A DNA stretch of 64,000 nt from Lingula anatina (taxonomy: Eukaryota > Brachiopoda > Lingulata > Lingulida > Lingulidae), in contig NW_019775379.1 of assembly GCF_001039355.2 (NCBI RefSeq), positions 350,128-414,127 on the forward strand, read 5' to 3'. Below are positions 1-13,400 of the stretch, piece after piece. The position numbers and the translations under genes were made by a program. The notes beneath the pieces were generated by a model. The model was not told the DNA's origin. It saw only the letters and a program-made list of their open reading frames with translations, and did not search any database. Each line of letters opens with the position of its first letter. The first letter of the stretch is position 1.

Positions 1-138
1 AATGTTAACAATTTTTTTTAAATATATTATAAGCCACAGCCTGTATTTAATAATTAAGGACCATTTCTAAGAGCTACATTTATACATATAATAGTAGATG
101 CCAAAAAACTGAGGCAATGGTTTCCAAGACAGTGCTAC

Positions 139-487
139 TTAAAGGGATAATATCTCTTCGTATGAGGTCTATATTTCACAATAAAAACATTATGAATAAG
201 TCATAGAAATATAATATATTCTGTTTTACGACAAAAACAGCAGTTATAGCTATTATTCTGACACCTGAGCTTGTCTTCAGATCACGTGACCTCCACTGAT
301 GGCTATACTCTGTTATAATCTCTTAAGAGATTTTAACAAAAAACCAAACTTGTTAGAAAAATCCAGGGACTAACTTTGAATGTAAAAATGGATTCATTAA
401 CCATTGGTAAGTACTGTATGGGAAAATTGATGTTTACTCCAGGAAAATTTATTTTTTGGCCAAAACAAAGAGTTATTATCCCTTTAA
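139..487. mobile_element. MITE-like element, copy 1
   Basis: A roughly 350-bp non-coding unit is bounded by near-perfect 20-bp terminal inverted repeats starting TTAAAGGGATAAT and ending ATTATCCCTTTAA. A second copy lies in the opposite orientation at 29175-29518. Both share an internal palindrome around TCTCTTAAGAGA and the internal CACGTGA segment. No transposase frame is visible, so it is probably a non-autonomous DNA transposon. The superfamily is not assigned. Confidence 0.8.
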
Positions 488-551
488 GGAGTCTGGTGTT
501 ATTCATAATTCATTCATTGCATTTTGACCAATCAGAAAATGTGATTTTCAC

Positions 552-940
552 GTGAGATTTAATAATAAATAATTCTTACTGTCCAACTCTTGAGCAATAC
601 TGTTAAGATAACAATCAAACCTCAAGGATACAGAATCAACACAAACTTAGAAATTAACAAATTTTATCACATTACAAAAAAAAAAAAAAAAAAAAAAACA
701 GCTTTTAGGCAGTATTGCTGTACTGCTTTTATATATTTAATTTTAATTTTATAGTTTGTTTTTATAAGTATTTCCTGTTTTGCAAAGCAAAAGATTTGTG
801 AACAGTTTATCAGAACAAGTGAGATTTGCTTGAGGTATAATAATAAATAAATTCTTACTGTCCAAATCTTGAGCAATTTTGTCATGATAACAATCAAGCC
901 TCAAGGATACAGAATTGTCACAAACTTAGAAAGTAACAAT
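552..940. repeat. Spaced direct repeat of about 110 bp
   Basis: The segment at about 552-660 recurs in the same orientation at about 819-940. Both contain the TAATAATAAATAA tract, a 'CTTACTGTCCAA' block and 'CCTCAAGGATACAGAAT', with several substitutions. The DNA between them holds a poly(A) run at about 676-699. No coding potential is convincing here. Confidence 0.7.
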
Positions 941-1320
941 TTATAATAGTAGCAAGGGGCTTATGACTTCATTTAAATCCCACATTTAAAGACCCCTTTG
1001 TATTTCTTGTGTAAATTAAAGCAAGAACTCATCATAGCATAAAACCCTTGTTTACTGTCTCCATGATGGCCTCCCCCCAAAAAAGTAAACAAACAAACAA
1101 ATTTATTAAATTTAAATATAATTATTAAAATCATGTTTTTAATAAGGAAAAAAAGACGACAATTAAATAATATGGTTATCCAAAGGAAGATCAAGCTATT
1201 ATCCTAACCGCTATACATTTAAATAAGGTGACGATAAAACATATCAGTCGCTATCTCTGATAATACCTGTAGCGGGTCAAAAATAAGAACGTGGATGCAA
1301 ACGTCAAAAGTTGAACTTAC

Positions 1321-1396
1321 CGTACTCAACACCTCCAAAGAACCAAAACGTACAAATGGTGATGTAAGTCGTCCGCTTCTTCCACTTTGCATTCAT
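1321..1396 (-). CDS. Probable first coding exon of a membrane transporter (MFS-like)
   Basis: Reading leftwards from the ATG at 1394-1396, an open frame of 25 codons runs to a strong GTAAGT donor and stops in phase 1. The peptide starts with a basic stretch (MNAKWKKRTT) followed by a hydrophobic aromatic run (YITICTFWFFGG), as at the cytoplasmic N-terminus and first membrane helix of major-facilitator transporters. The MFSD8/CLN7-like group was considered because of the 'RTTYI...VEYG' pattern, but the match is too short to be sure. The rest of the gene would lie in the leftmost 1.3 kb or off the window; no second exon was recognised. A chance open frame remains possible. Confidence 0.4.
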
Positions 1397-1985
1397 CTTT
1401 ATATATTTTGCCTAGGCTATCTGATGTAACTGGGCACTCGAACAGGCGGCATGCCGAAAATGATGAAATTAACGGTAAATGGAAAGTAACGTTGGTCGAT
1501 TCCTGATGCCGGTAATATCGGTGGCAAGTCGAATTCACTAATCGTTTCCGGAATGTCTGCTATCTCAGACCACGCAAGAAGTTACAACTACTTGGACCAC
1601 GGCACAGATGTCATCTTAGGCCAGAAAAGTTTTGGCTGTGTACGCCTTTCCACGAAATAGAAGGGATTGTTGTAATTGTTGTCTTTTATATCACTTTCTA
1701 ACTTTCTTTTATTTTTTTGCTGAAATGTATTATTCTTAGAGGAAACAAGGAGTTACAACAGTTGTAACTCCTTGGAGGAAACTTTTCTTAAAGTGGAAAT
1801 AAAGTTGCATTGAAATCTATAAACCGTTTATTGGTGCAACAATCTTCAACATTTCAGTTTCATAAATGCCAGCTCTGTAATATCCATTCATAAATATTTA
1901 ATGAACCACGATTGTTTAAAAAATAATGGTCATTAAAGGAAATGAAAAAATTAAATTAATTTTTCTCAAGATCTTAAAAATAAAC

Positions 1986-2144
1986 GGGGCCGTAGCAATA
2001 GTCCGAAGGTTCAATAGTCCGAATATTCACTATAGAACCTTCGGACCAATGAACCCTTGATTAAAAAATTGATGAAAATGTTACCACTTTTCGGACCAAT
2101 GAACCTTCGGACCAATGAACCTTCGGACTATCGAGACGCCCCCC
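1986..2144. mobile_element. Short element with inverted ends and internal CCGAAGGTTCA repeats
   Basis: A 159-bp unit has GGGG...CCCC ends and inverted copies of ATAGTCCGAAGGTTCA at each end. The inside repeats TTCGGACCAATGAACC several times. The structure would fold into a hairpin. It has no coding capacity and looks like a very small non-autonomous element or a compound inverted repeat. Confidence 0.6.
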
Positions 2145-3253
2145 TTAAAACATCAATAGCCTATTAAGAAATTGTTTATTCTGACTGAAATAATGCAAAA
2201 ATCCACCGAGCAAATAATTTATCTTATTATTTTTTAACACTGTGACCTGAGATTACGCTTGTCTTCTGGCCTTAAATGACACATAACGCTAATCGTTGGC
2301 CTGACCTGAATGTTCCCCAGGTTACAGCCAGCTACTTCTCACCACGAAACTTTTTTGTGCCTGAAAATTTCATTAATCTGTTTATTTGAACAATTCTGAA
2401 ATAAATGATGATTATAATAAACAATGATCAAAATTATCAAATTATCTCTTTGATCTTATTTATCTGTCCTGGGTGCGGCTATCTTGTATCTCCAGCCGAT
2501 TCAAATCGATGACGCTTTGATTTCATTTTTATGGACAAGGAAACCGGAACGCAAATCACTACGAAGAGCGCATTTTAATGGTTTTTGAAAGATCTGAGCT
2601 AAACCCAACTGAAAATAAGATAGTCTAAATGATTGTTTTGCTGCTGCTTAGTTCGTGTAAGTAACTTCATGAAGTTTTTGGAACGATAGAAAGAGTCGAA
2701 TTTAAATAGATTGACCTTGTTTCAAGAGCAGCAGAACCAGTTTGTAGGATAACGTGTTGTTTTTCACCTAATTAACTCATTGAATTTCTGTTAGTCTATT
2801 TATGTGATTGCATTCGGCTAGAGTCCCCGTGGAGCTAGTGCGACATGACTCATTCCGAACGTCTTGTGTACCTGTTCTTAACCCTCGACTACAGAATAGA
2901 ACTTTATGAAGATGTTTGAAATTTTTAATTATCGACAAGCCTTAACTAAAATTAAATTTGGTGAATACTTTTATTTTTTAAGTTGATTTGATATGTGACC
3001 ATTGTGTTTTTCTGTTTTTAATGTTTCCGTTTGTATCTCTTTTAAAATTAGCAAGAACTTTGTGTTTGTCTTCATTATCTGTCCCTGGAATGTGCAGTGC
3101 ATAAAAGAAAAGGGGCACACTTGTTTTGATTAATAGGCTTCATAGCAGTAAGTACACTGCTGGTAGTACAAATTTATCAATTGTCAGTTAATTTACTTTT
3201 TCTTATTGTGTTTATTTCAAGATTCATTGAATTTTTCTTTGTCTCAGTTTCAG
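2145..3253. other. 5' flank and probable 5' UTR intron of the dispanin gene
   Basis: No open frame here looks coding. A plausible splice donor (GTAAGT at 2657) could end a non-coding first exon that joins the pyrimidine-rich acceptor ending in CAG at 3251-3253, one base before the dispanin start codon. Confidence 0.3.
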
Positions 3254-3254
3254 A

Positions 3255-3794
3255 ATGACGGATGCAGTGAGTGCAAATGATGTGGGCCTAGTGGTATTTG
3301 ATACAGAACCTGGCAGACACCCCTATGATGACCAGCATGATATCAGCTCCACAACCAGCAGTACACGTTCTGTCCGCATCAACAACAGCCCTGTGTACCA
3401 CGAATCTGACAGAAGCTCTGTCATGTCAGAAGAAAAAGTTGTGATGTCAAGAGATAATGGGACTAGGGTCATCATCACACGAGATCACCCAACGTTTCAC
3501 CACCCAACGTATCACCTCACAGAGAAAAAACTAGAGATTATTGTGATTTTCTCCTATGTGGCTGTCGTTATCTTTTTCCCAACAGGTATCCCTGCTGTGC
3601 TGAATGCAAGGCAGGCTGATAAACAGTTTTATAGCAAAGGGGTGGAGAGAGGGGACATGGATTTAGCCAGGAAGTATGCTCAGAGGAGTCAAAATCTTAT
3701 TATCGCATCAGTTGTGCTTGCCTTGTTGATTGTTTGTCTCGTATTGGCAGTCATGTTTTCAGGGGGGTCTGTTTCTCAAGGAATACATCTTTAA
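3255..3794 (+). CDS. Dispanin / CD225-domain membrane protein (IFITM/PRRT-like superfamily)
   Basis: One uninterrupted coding exon of 179 codons follows a splice acceptor at 3251-3253, so the ATG at 3255 is the natural start. Residues 1-90 are polar and Ser/Thr-rich, likely cytoplasmic and disordered. The CD225 region follows: a first membrane segment at about 94-116 (EIIVIFSYVAVVIFF, then PTGIPAVL), a conserved loop with 'GDMDLARKYAQRSQ' (about 133-146), and a second membrane segment at about 148-169. The loop pattern G-D-x3-A-x3-A-x2-S is the dispanin signature. Family members include IFITM proteins, PRRT1/2, TRARG1 and SynDIG proteins, which act at plasma or endosomal membranes. The long N-terminus is unlike the short IFITMs and closer to the PRRT/SynDIG side. 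The exact orthologue cannot be named. Poly(A) signals (AATAAA) start at 4232. Confidence 0.85.
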   Translation: MTDAVSANDVGLVVFDTEPGRHPYDDQHDISSTTSSTRSVRINNSPVYHESDRSSVMSEEKVVMSRDNGTRVIITRDHPTFHHPTYHLTEKKLEIIVIFSYVAVVIFFPTGIPAVLNARQADKQFYSKGVERGDMDLARKYAQRSQNLIIASVVLALLIVCLVLAVMFSGGSVSQGIHL

Positions 3795-6640
3795 AATATG
3801 GTGAAATATATTTATTTTGCTTCAAGAAACTTGTATTTTGTATGCTGTGGGAAGGATTGTCTAGATGTTTTTATGCATGTTATAAAAATAAGATTAACTG
3901 ACAACAAATTAAAGGCATTGGTAGTAAAGATGTATCTTGGTTATATTGACATGGATAGTTTGCTATAGTAGTTAGAGCATGTAATAGATCTGATGAAAAA
4001 TGGTGCTGCTTTCATTTATTTTTAGTTAGTAAAGTACTTGAGCAAGATTTAAGTATCAGCTTGTGTTTATTTTTCATTTTTTTTTCTTGTATGGAAAATT
4101 TTTTATGTTTTTTATTTCTTTCTGTCTTTAATTATTTTTTATTACCAGACTTGTATGTGGTGCATGTTTTGAAGCCAGTATAAACAGAAGACATTGTATC
4201 CATATCTCATGACGTGAATATATTTGCTAAAAATAAATAAAAATAAATTTGATAAAAATAAATAAATAAATAAGATAAAAATCCAGTCTATGCAAACATG
4301 TAATCTGTGATAATTAGTAACCTATAGGCATTTAAAAAGAGGAATATTTTTCATTCACAATATTTTCTTTGTGAAACACATCCAAGGTAGTTGAAATAGC
4401 AGTGAAGTTGCTTTTTTCATGTGCATGCGGGAGCAGGCATTCACATTTTTGCCTACCTGCTTGCAGTACTTTATTCTAGCATGTTAACTTCTATTGTATT
4501 GTGCATAATATGCCACTGAATATATGAAATGCATAATGATAAAGAAACTGGTTTCTAAATGGCATGCTGATGTAATAATTGTTGCTCTCTGAAGAATTCT
4601 CTTTTCAGTTTGTGCAACTTTTTAAATTTATTTATTTATTTTTTGCTTAATGCTGCAGTAGCTAATGTGCAGATAAAGATAAAAAAATATTGGCTCAGGT
4701 CAGTGATTTTTATTCTCAACAGAATACGTCCACAAACCCACATAATGCTTCCACAAGGTTTTAACCGTTTTCCTACTGCATATTTTGGCCTATTATTTTG
4801 GGCCTATTGTTATGCCAAACTTACTGAAAACTGAAAAAAGAAAATTTAATTCTGTACTTGGTAATGGGGGCATCAAGTATTTTTTATACATTGGTAATGG
4901 TGATGTGTTAATTGAGGTAAAGTGGTGGTTATACAGATAGTATTAAATGTAATTCATAAATAAATGTGAAAGAACTGGTATAGAAAATGTAACTGTCAGA
5001 CTACTCCATAAATGTTATTATGATTGTTTACTATTTTACCAACCAGATGAGTATGTAATTGAGTGTATTTGTAATGAATATAGAAGATTAAAGAACTTAA
5101 AAATGTCAGTTTATTTAAAAAAATGTAAAGTGACAAACGAGCAAATGGACTGAAAACATTACAGTATGTTGATGTTTGCATTGTGGCATTGAACTCTTCC
5201 ATGTTATACTTGTCCTATTTTTCTATGCATAAATGAATGTGTTCCTGTACATAATTATCAAACAACAAATTATGGTAATCAACATTTTTTCTTTTATTTT
5301 ACATGATTTAAAATTTTTAACATTATGACATGATTTCGGATGGAGAATCTCATTCTGTGGTCACCTTTATTTTCTTGGTCATGGGTCAGCACTTTGCTCA
5401 GGCAATAATACCAATTATCATTCCAACTAAACAGCAATATGTCTTTCTATATGCAATGGCCTATACATACATATCTATACAATTGATTCCAGTAATCATA
5501 ACCATGGTGCACAGCACAGTATCGAAGCATGCTATATGCTAAAATCCATTTCTTTGGCTTTTTTATTTCCATGCAATATTTAAACTTTCTTGGAAGGCAT
5601 GAAAAAAGTGGAAAAGGTGAAATTAAAGGAAAATAGCTAAAATGTTCTTTTCTAATTTTTTTTTTTCTGGGGGGAAAATTTGATTCCTCTTTGTGTAAAT
5701 GTGAACTACTGAAGCTAGAAGAGAAATAAAATATGAGTGAATGATAAGTATACTTCATTTGTTAAGGTAAATCAGAATTTTGTTGAATTATGTTCAAACA
5801 TATTTAAATCTTGAATCATGCATTGTTGCTTTTATTTTTGATCATCGTTATGACAGTAGCATGCAGTGGACATGGTTTAGGTTGAGGAGGTTATATCATC
5901 TTTGCAGCTTGCTTGGTTAAATCTACTTCAGGTGAAAGGGTATACCTAAGGCTTCTAATTTTACTAGTGTTTATAATCACTGTCATTATCTCTTGATGTG
6001 GCACAGCTGAAATAAAACTTTTTTTTAAAGAGAAGGTTTCAACTTTTTCACCACCAAAATTTTAAAGAATTCCTTGGTGATTTTTCAGTTTCACTGAACC
6101 TAAATCTGTACCAACTAGGTTGATTATTTACTTACAATATGAAGAGGAATGTATTTTAGATTTTTATAGGATGAAATATAGTATATAATACTATGCAATA
6201 TCTCTATGTATGTATGTGATAAAATATATTTTTACTAACACCATGCAAGGCAGGACTTTCTCTTGGAGATTGACCTCAGGATACACTTAATGAAGATAGC
6301 TATGTAGCACTGATATTGTTATATCATTTTTCGTATTATTTGAAGTTGAATTTGAATAAATACTGAAAGTTCCCATTGTAGTGCATTGTTTTTTCTTTTT
6401 GATTTTCAAGTATTTCATTTAAAATCTTTTGTTGATAAGAAATACTTGCAGATAAAGTGAAAAATATAAAGGACTGGGCTTTTAGCATAGATTTTAGTGG
6501 ATTATCCCAACATGTGCGTGTCATATCGGTAGGCAGCATATTCCCATTACCAGTACTACAGAGACGCCATATTGGGTCCAAGAAGAAAGAGAGGCAAAGC
6601 TGTCTGAACGACAATATAATCTTGTGGATTGGGTGTTGTT
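3795..6640. other. Dispanin 3' UTR, intergenic DNA and UBE2N 5' region
   Basis: AT-rich sequence. Overlapping AATAAA signals at about 4232-4262 probably end the dispanin transcript. Several short open frames are present but show no recognisable protein. UBE2N 5' UTR and promoter should lie just before 6641; no clear TATA box was recognised. Confidence 0.5.
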
Positions 6641-7824
6641 ATGGCTGGGTTGCCGCGTCGTATAATAAAGGTAAACCCCAGCTTTTGTGTTTAATCAGAT
6701 ATACACGTCTGTCTAAATCTTGACTAGAAAACGTGTTGATGGAGACTGACCCGAACGGAAGACCGATCAGGAGATACCGACTGACGGACAGATGATTGAC
6801 AAGCCATTAGAACTTGAGAATTACTAAACTGAAAGATAGATGACAAAGAAATCAGTGAAAGGGGTCCATTAACATTTCCCTAAATATTTTAAGGATCGAA
6901 GATCGTTTATTGTTGCCATTGTCTATTGATTTGTCATAGTGAGCTTGGAACTCGGAAGTTTAGTTTTCCGTCTCTCGAGGAAGAATGTAGAAAATCGTAC
7001 TTTATTCTTCATATTCATATTTTAGTTAAATTACAAAAGTAGCCAACCATTGACATTGCCATTTCAAATTTTTTTTTGGAAAAACGGTCCCAATTTTGAA
7101 CCTTAAAACAGTGATAAAAACAAAGACCGGTAATAAACCTAGAAGGAAAAGATAGGGAATTCCCCCAAACCAGCAATTGACAAAGACAATTTGAAATAAG
7201 GCGCACAAGTTTTATTTTGAAATAGATCCATTGGAAATCCAGTCATGAACTTTTTAACATGTTATCCTAAGCTGAATAGTGTTTTCTTTATCTTCTTAAG
7301 CTTCTTCATGTTTGGACATTGAATAATTTTACATGTAGTTAGTATGACTCATTGATGTCCCCCCCCCCCTCTCCCTCACTGTATTTGATGTATGTGGAAT
7401 GAAGAGTCAGAGCTACTCTTAGCAAGTTTTGCAAAACGTCACACTCAACTTATTGGAGATTATGTGGTGCTTGATATCTACCTATTGTCCTTTGGGGATT
7501 TGTGTTGTTTTATATCTTGCCTGTTTCCTGTAAGAAAAAAGATAAGTCCTCATGACATACCCTAGGTTCTAGATTCCGGTATTGCCAGCTCAATCTTGAT
7601 TTTATATATAACCCAAAGCGACTCCACCTCGAGGTATATTTAGCAAGCTAGCTTTTACGTTGCTCTGACACTCAGGGTACATGACACAGTGTCACATTAC
7701 AACCTCTCTGAATCTCAACTTTAAGTAAGGAAGTTAATACCCCTGTTCTTAATTGAAGTGAAGTTTGATCCAGTGAAAGCAAAATGAAAACAAGGAGACA
7801 AACGCGTTGAAACAGGAATGTGAT

Positions 7825-7856
<32 letters not shown>

Positions 7857-10488
7857 CGTACAGCTCATTTCAAAAATATTCTTTCTGAACTAGTTGTATT
7901 CCTCTTTAAAGATTTTTTTTTACAACAGGACTTCTATGGTTAAAATGCTAAATTCTTTTTTCATAAATTTCTCTTTTTTATTACATCAATAAATAAATGA
8001 AAAGAAATGGTTGGCTTCAAGTTTTTTATATAGTGTTATATAGTTAGAACTCCAGTTTAGTGGTATTAACAAACTACTGGAGCAATTTTAAAGTTACTAA
8101 TACAAAAGTAAGCCAATGTCATGCTTGCACCATGCTTTCTGTTTATGAATGCAATATATGAAAACATTTGAAAACATTTGACAAAACACTGAAATATAAA
8201 TTGTCTTTAGTATCTCAATGGATGTTATAATAAAAATCCACTTCTGAAAACAAATCATTCCACATTCTTAGCTAAATTTTAATTTTTTTCTTTCTTATTT
8301 TGAAGGAGACTCAGCGTCTTATGCAAGAACCTGTCCCAGGGATAAAAGCGGAACCAGATGAGGGCAATGCTAGGTATTTCCATGTGGTAGTTGCAGGGCC
8401 TGATGGGGTAAGGAGAATGTGTTTGGTGTGCTGTGTTAGGAATGTGTTGGGTGTGACTGTGTTTAGGAATGTGTTGGGTGTGACTGTGTGTTCACAGATG
8501 GACCTGCTGCTGTTAAAACATTGCATCAGTTACCATAGTTTTAGAAGTTGGGGTTGTAGTAGCCTGGGAAGATCTTATACTCAGTCCCATGTGTGTTATA
8601 TCCTGACTTCTGTTTGCACATTTATATTTTGACCCCTGAATACTTTCTTATCACAAAATTTATTACCATTTAAGAGTTTTGTCACAAAATTATTAAATTT
8701 TGATTTATTTTGATTTACAAACAGAATGTATTACCAAGAATGTTCAACCAAAATAGCCAAAATTGAGAGAAGACCACAAAAGTTAATTTTAAACTATAAA
8801 TATGATCCAGTTAGAGTTTGCGTGTGTGCTGTCTGCTTGCATTGAATGCAGAGTGTCTGTTTATATCAACTATTATTGCCTTCTGTGATCTTTGTCATTT
8901 GAGCATGTATAGCATAAGCTAGAATTTGTATTGCAGAGCTTTTTTTTTTTTTTTTTTTTTTTTTGCATTTCGATTAAATGCCAATTAAACAATGTTGAAT
9001 GAAATTTCTGTGTTATTATTAAACCTTAAGAAGTTTACAGATACGAAAAATGAAACTTTCATATGAGAATAAATCCAATTTAGGGCACATTTTTTAGGGT
9101 AGAATTTGGCCATTTTGGTTGAACATTCTTGGTTTTACATTTTTGCTATTAATGAATGTTAACACAATCTCTCTTCTTACCTACCCTCTAGTCTCCATAT
9201 GAAGGTGGTACTTTCAAACTGGAACTGTTTTTGCCTGAAGAATATCCAATGTCAGCACCCAAAGTACGCTTTATGACAAAGATTTATCATCCTAATATTG
9301 ATAAGCTCGGCAGAATCTGTCTAGACATATTGAAAGGTAAGGTTTCATCACCAGATGTCACTGTAAGATAAACCACTTACTTGGCCTTTAGATGTAAAAC
9401 TTGTGGAAATTGAAAATTAACTAAAATACTGTAAGAAGCAAAAATAAATAAAATTTTCAGCATACAATAGCAAAAATTGGTTATCAAGTTGTTGCATATT
9501 ATACAAAATGTTGCCACTGGGATTTTCTTATTTTTTCAGTAGTTATATTATTTTTATGGAATGAAGCTCTACAATAATATATAATAAATATTTCAGATAG
9601 TGAAAATGTTATTTGCATTATTCATTTTCTCATCAAATTTTCTATAATCTTCTTCAGACAAATGGAGTCCTGCTTTGCAGATCCGCACAGTTTTGCTCTC
9701 AATTCAAGCTTTATTAAGTGCTCCTAATCCAGATGATCCTCTAGCCAATGATGTAGCAGAACAATGGAAAGTTAATGAAGCAGAAGCTATAGCAACAGGT
9801 ATGGTAATGACCCATAGGTTCACCGGGTGTTCAGTGAGGTGTTGGTGAACTACACAAGCAGAAGCAGGGCTAGATTTCACAGTCAATTTGGCAATTGCTG
9901 ATGAGTGGTGTCTCTGACTTGTACATGCCGAAAATGGTTCAAACTCATTTATACGTGTTTGTATGCAAATTACAACACTTCCCTATCTTCTTGACATCTA
10001 CTGTGGTTTAAATGATAGTTTACTTTCATTCATTGCAAACTCTAGCATGGAAGTGAATGGATTGTGATTTTTTTCTAGTATGATTTTTTCTATGGTTTTT
10101 GGCATCAGGTGTTTTTATTTAGGAGGCTTTATCAAGCAGCTCTTACCCTAGTCTGATAACTACATTCAGCCATTAAATTGGAAAATTCTTTTTGAGTTAA
10201 AAATTACTGTGACCAAAGACACCAATCAAATATTATTCCCATAAAAAAAGGTTATTTTTTTATTGGAATTGGTTAGGCTATGTGTGTTTATCTGTAAATT
10301 AGTGGATCATATAATATCTAAAAAATTTCTTTTGATCATAAATTTTGATGGAATTTTCATAAAAGTAGATCTAAGTGAAAGAAGTGATTACCATTTCAGC
10401 TAAATGTAGGTCTAATATTAAAAAAAAATTATCGTTTTCAGCCCGTAGTTGGACAAAGTCATATGCAGTCCCAAACAGCAGTAAATGA
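6641..10488 (+). CDS. UBE2N: Ubiquitin-conjugating enzyme E2 N (Ubc13)
   Basis: This is the E2 that, with a UEV partner (UEV1A/MMS2), builds Lys63-linked ubiquitin chains in DNA-damage tolerance and innate signalling. Five coding exons: 6641-6670, 8306-8407, 9192-9336, 9658-9798 and 10442-10488. All have GT-AG borders and phases that add up to 465 nt, or 154 residues (human 152). The start reads [10 protein letters not shown], as in animal Ubc13. Exon 3 carries the HPN motif with Asn79 and the catalytic Cys87 in 'GRICLDIL', both at the same residue numbers as human. '[14 protein letters not shown]' and '[18 protein letters not shown]' follow. The C-terminal tail (after 'ARSWTKSYA') diverges and is two residues longer. 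At the exon 2/3 junction it reads GPDG-SPYEGG where human has GPQDSPFEGG. The gene is complete and looks functional. Confidence 0.97.
8419..8492. repeat. Tandem repeat in UBE2N intron 2
   Basis: Just inside the intron, a GT-rich unit of about 26 bp (TTAGGAATGTGTTGGGTGTGA plus flank) is repeated twice after a partial copy. Confidence 0.7.
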
Positions 10489-13400
10489 TGCGGAAAGAGA
10501 ATCAAAAGAAGACCAGCCAGGATGGCAGGAAGACCACGTCTACTTAAACTATGGACAATATAATAATCTGAAGGGGAAAAAAAACAATAAGATTGAAAGC
10601 TTGAACCCCATGTTGGCTGGTGTGCTTGTTCTTATTATGACTTTATCGTGGAAGACGGAACACTTCCATGCCATCATGTAGCATCATTTCATTACGTCAT
10701 TCGAAAATAAAAAAGAGATGTCTGCACATGGGGGGGGAGAACATACCAAGAACGATGGGAGGGAGGACTTTCAACTTTGATTTTTACCGCAATGGTCATG
10801 ACACCTTGCCTGGAAATGAGCGTTTCACAGGGACATATAGATATTCCCAATTGACGGTAATTTGCTGCTTTATGGCAGTGGATAAGAACTGGCTTTTTAA
10901 AAAATAATATTAATCGGCGTGTATGGAATATAGGGTCAGCATTCGGAGTGCTGCGCATCAAATTTGATATGAGATCTGCCATACTGTATCTATCCATAAA
11001 TGTTTTTTCGTCAGATTATGTTATTTTCTCCACTTGTCCCCTCTTTCTCCTTTCATTAAGCACCAAGTGGATTTTTTATTTTTTATTTTATTATTATTAT
11101 TTTTTTTAAATTCATTTGACTGGTACTGCAGGCCTGTGGTAAGCGGACAGTGGGGAAGATAATTCTTTACATGAAGATTTTTCTCAACGTTCATTGTATT
11201 CACTGTGAACTGCTGTTAACAGGTACATCAGATCAAGATTGTGCGCTATAATTGTGACAGAACTAACATTTCCCTTAACTCCTTTTTTTTCTGACAAGCT
11301 CAGGTTGGTAAGCAGAGTTTTGTTATTTGTTATTGTCAAGTTTTTTCCCCTCTTTATGATGCATTGTGAGATGAATTCTTTTCAATGCATTCATTGGTCA
11401 GCACTTTATTATCAAATAATATATTTTAGGTGTCGCTTCGAAGAAAATGTCATGGTAACTGAGTGTATAACACAACTGTTGAATCTATTTAATGGGTAAA
11501 CAATCTCTTATGAAAGTAAATGAAAGACTTGCTTGGAATTTGCCACTTTTCTAATGCAGTTATCTAGTCAAACCAAGCAGGGATTGTTATGAGGTATAAG
11601 ATTAAGAGATCACAGTGTAACTTCAGGATTAAGTTTTCCTACTCAGTTGGAAGTATTGTGCTTAAAGTAAAATGTTTTCTGTAAGCGACCACATTTTAAA
11701 AATCTTTGTTATAAGTATTGTTAGTCTCTAAGATTCCTCATAATATATATGTAGTGTTTATGAAATTACTATAGATTGAGCCACAGTAGTTGAGTAGCCT
11801 GTAAAGGGCATCACCTGCTGTTGTCTGCTTTTGAGATGTGTGTTCTGTCACCATTATACATTCAACACCAAACTGGATTTTTGGTGGTCATTTTTCTATA
11901 TAGTTGTATGCACAATGGTTGGAAAAAAAGTATTAATTTATTTTCTTTGAATTTTTCCCAGTTAAACAGTATGAGCTGACACCTTTTTATTGTAGAGTCT
12001 TAGAAGTGTACACAAGACCTGTATAAAAAAGTGTACATATAGGTTGTCTGCTCAAGAACTTAGAACCCCTTTGATTCTAAAAGTTGTCGCCAGGTGACCA
12101 ATGGCGCTCAGCCATTTGAACCCTTGATTAATAAATTTGGTCATTTTAAGGCATGTTTTAGAAACAAATGGATTTTAATTAAAATACCTGTTGGAGCATA
12201 CCCAATTTAATCAAACTTTTTTGCAGTTAATCTTTGCCTAGATCTCTCCTCCACTACCCCAACTCTCCAAGCATCATTCTTCATCAAGAAGTATTTATTT
12301 GTTGGGGAAAGTGCACATTAGTTGTCATTCTACTTCTCTGATAAATAATAATGTTTTGTCTAATGTAAAAATTGTTCGTTTTACTTTGACAGATAATACT
12401 GCTAAGTATAATGAATGCTTATAAAATACATAGCTTAGGTAGATACGAAAAAAAAAAGAAATTCTTGAATTTCAGTAAAATCTTCTGACTATAGAAAAAG
12501 AGTTGTTCTCTACATGGAAAATATTCTTCTGAATGGTTAATTTAATAAGGCCAACCACCAAAGATTATATATATCAGTTGGCTCTGTTGTAGAACATCAT
12601 TAAATTCCACATACAATTTTAAACAAGAAAGTATCCCATCTACAAAACAAAACAAAACCACAGTTGACATGGGGCAGTTTTATTTCTTCTTTCTTTTCCA
12701 ATATGATTAAGCAGCAATACATGTGAAGGGATAGAGTAAAACCTATAAATAGACAATAATAGCAATAGAGACCACCACCATTATATTTATTATATTTTAC
12801 TTCATCTCACCAAAGCAACTTTCGTCTTTTAAGATAATCATTATGACATTAGTTTATCATACTGACAGCAACTTTTGTAGTAAAACTTAAGTCTAAGTCT
12901 AATATGTCAATATAATAAAAATTTATTGCGTTACTGAAAAGAGTCCGGTAGCTTCTCAAAATATATTAATTGTTGTTGGTTTCCTCTAAATGGGTACGTA
13001 AACCCCCTAAAAAGCACTCTTATAAGCCCTTACAATAAACAGCTTTGTCAAGGACAGAAAAAAAAGGTTTTATTTTCCCTAAGTAAGAATGCAGATAGAT
13101 TTGCATGGCACCAAATAATATGCGACAGTTAAAATCATAAAGAAAATCAGTGAAAATGCTGTTACAATGTATATGCGAGATTAATGTTTAAGTTTCACTA
13201 CTCTGCAACTATATTGAAGATACTGGATATAGGTAAAAGCCTAAACTTATATATACTAGCTGATTTCTTCCTCACAGCCTGTTTCATCTGGTGAGAAAAT
13301 TTTAACTCATGAAATTTTCATTGTAAGCTCTTCTATTAGCCATCTGTATCAGCGAGAACCCAGGACTCCTCAGCTTTTCCAATGTTCAAGTTTGAAATAC

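Noticed and set aside
12060-12130. tRNA-like GGTTCAAAT on the minus strand
   Set aside because: No acceptor stem, D-arm or anticodon arm can be formed around it.
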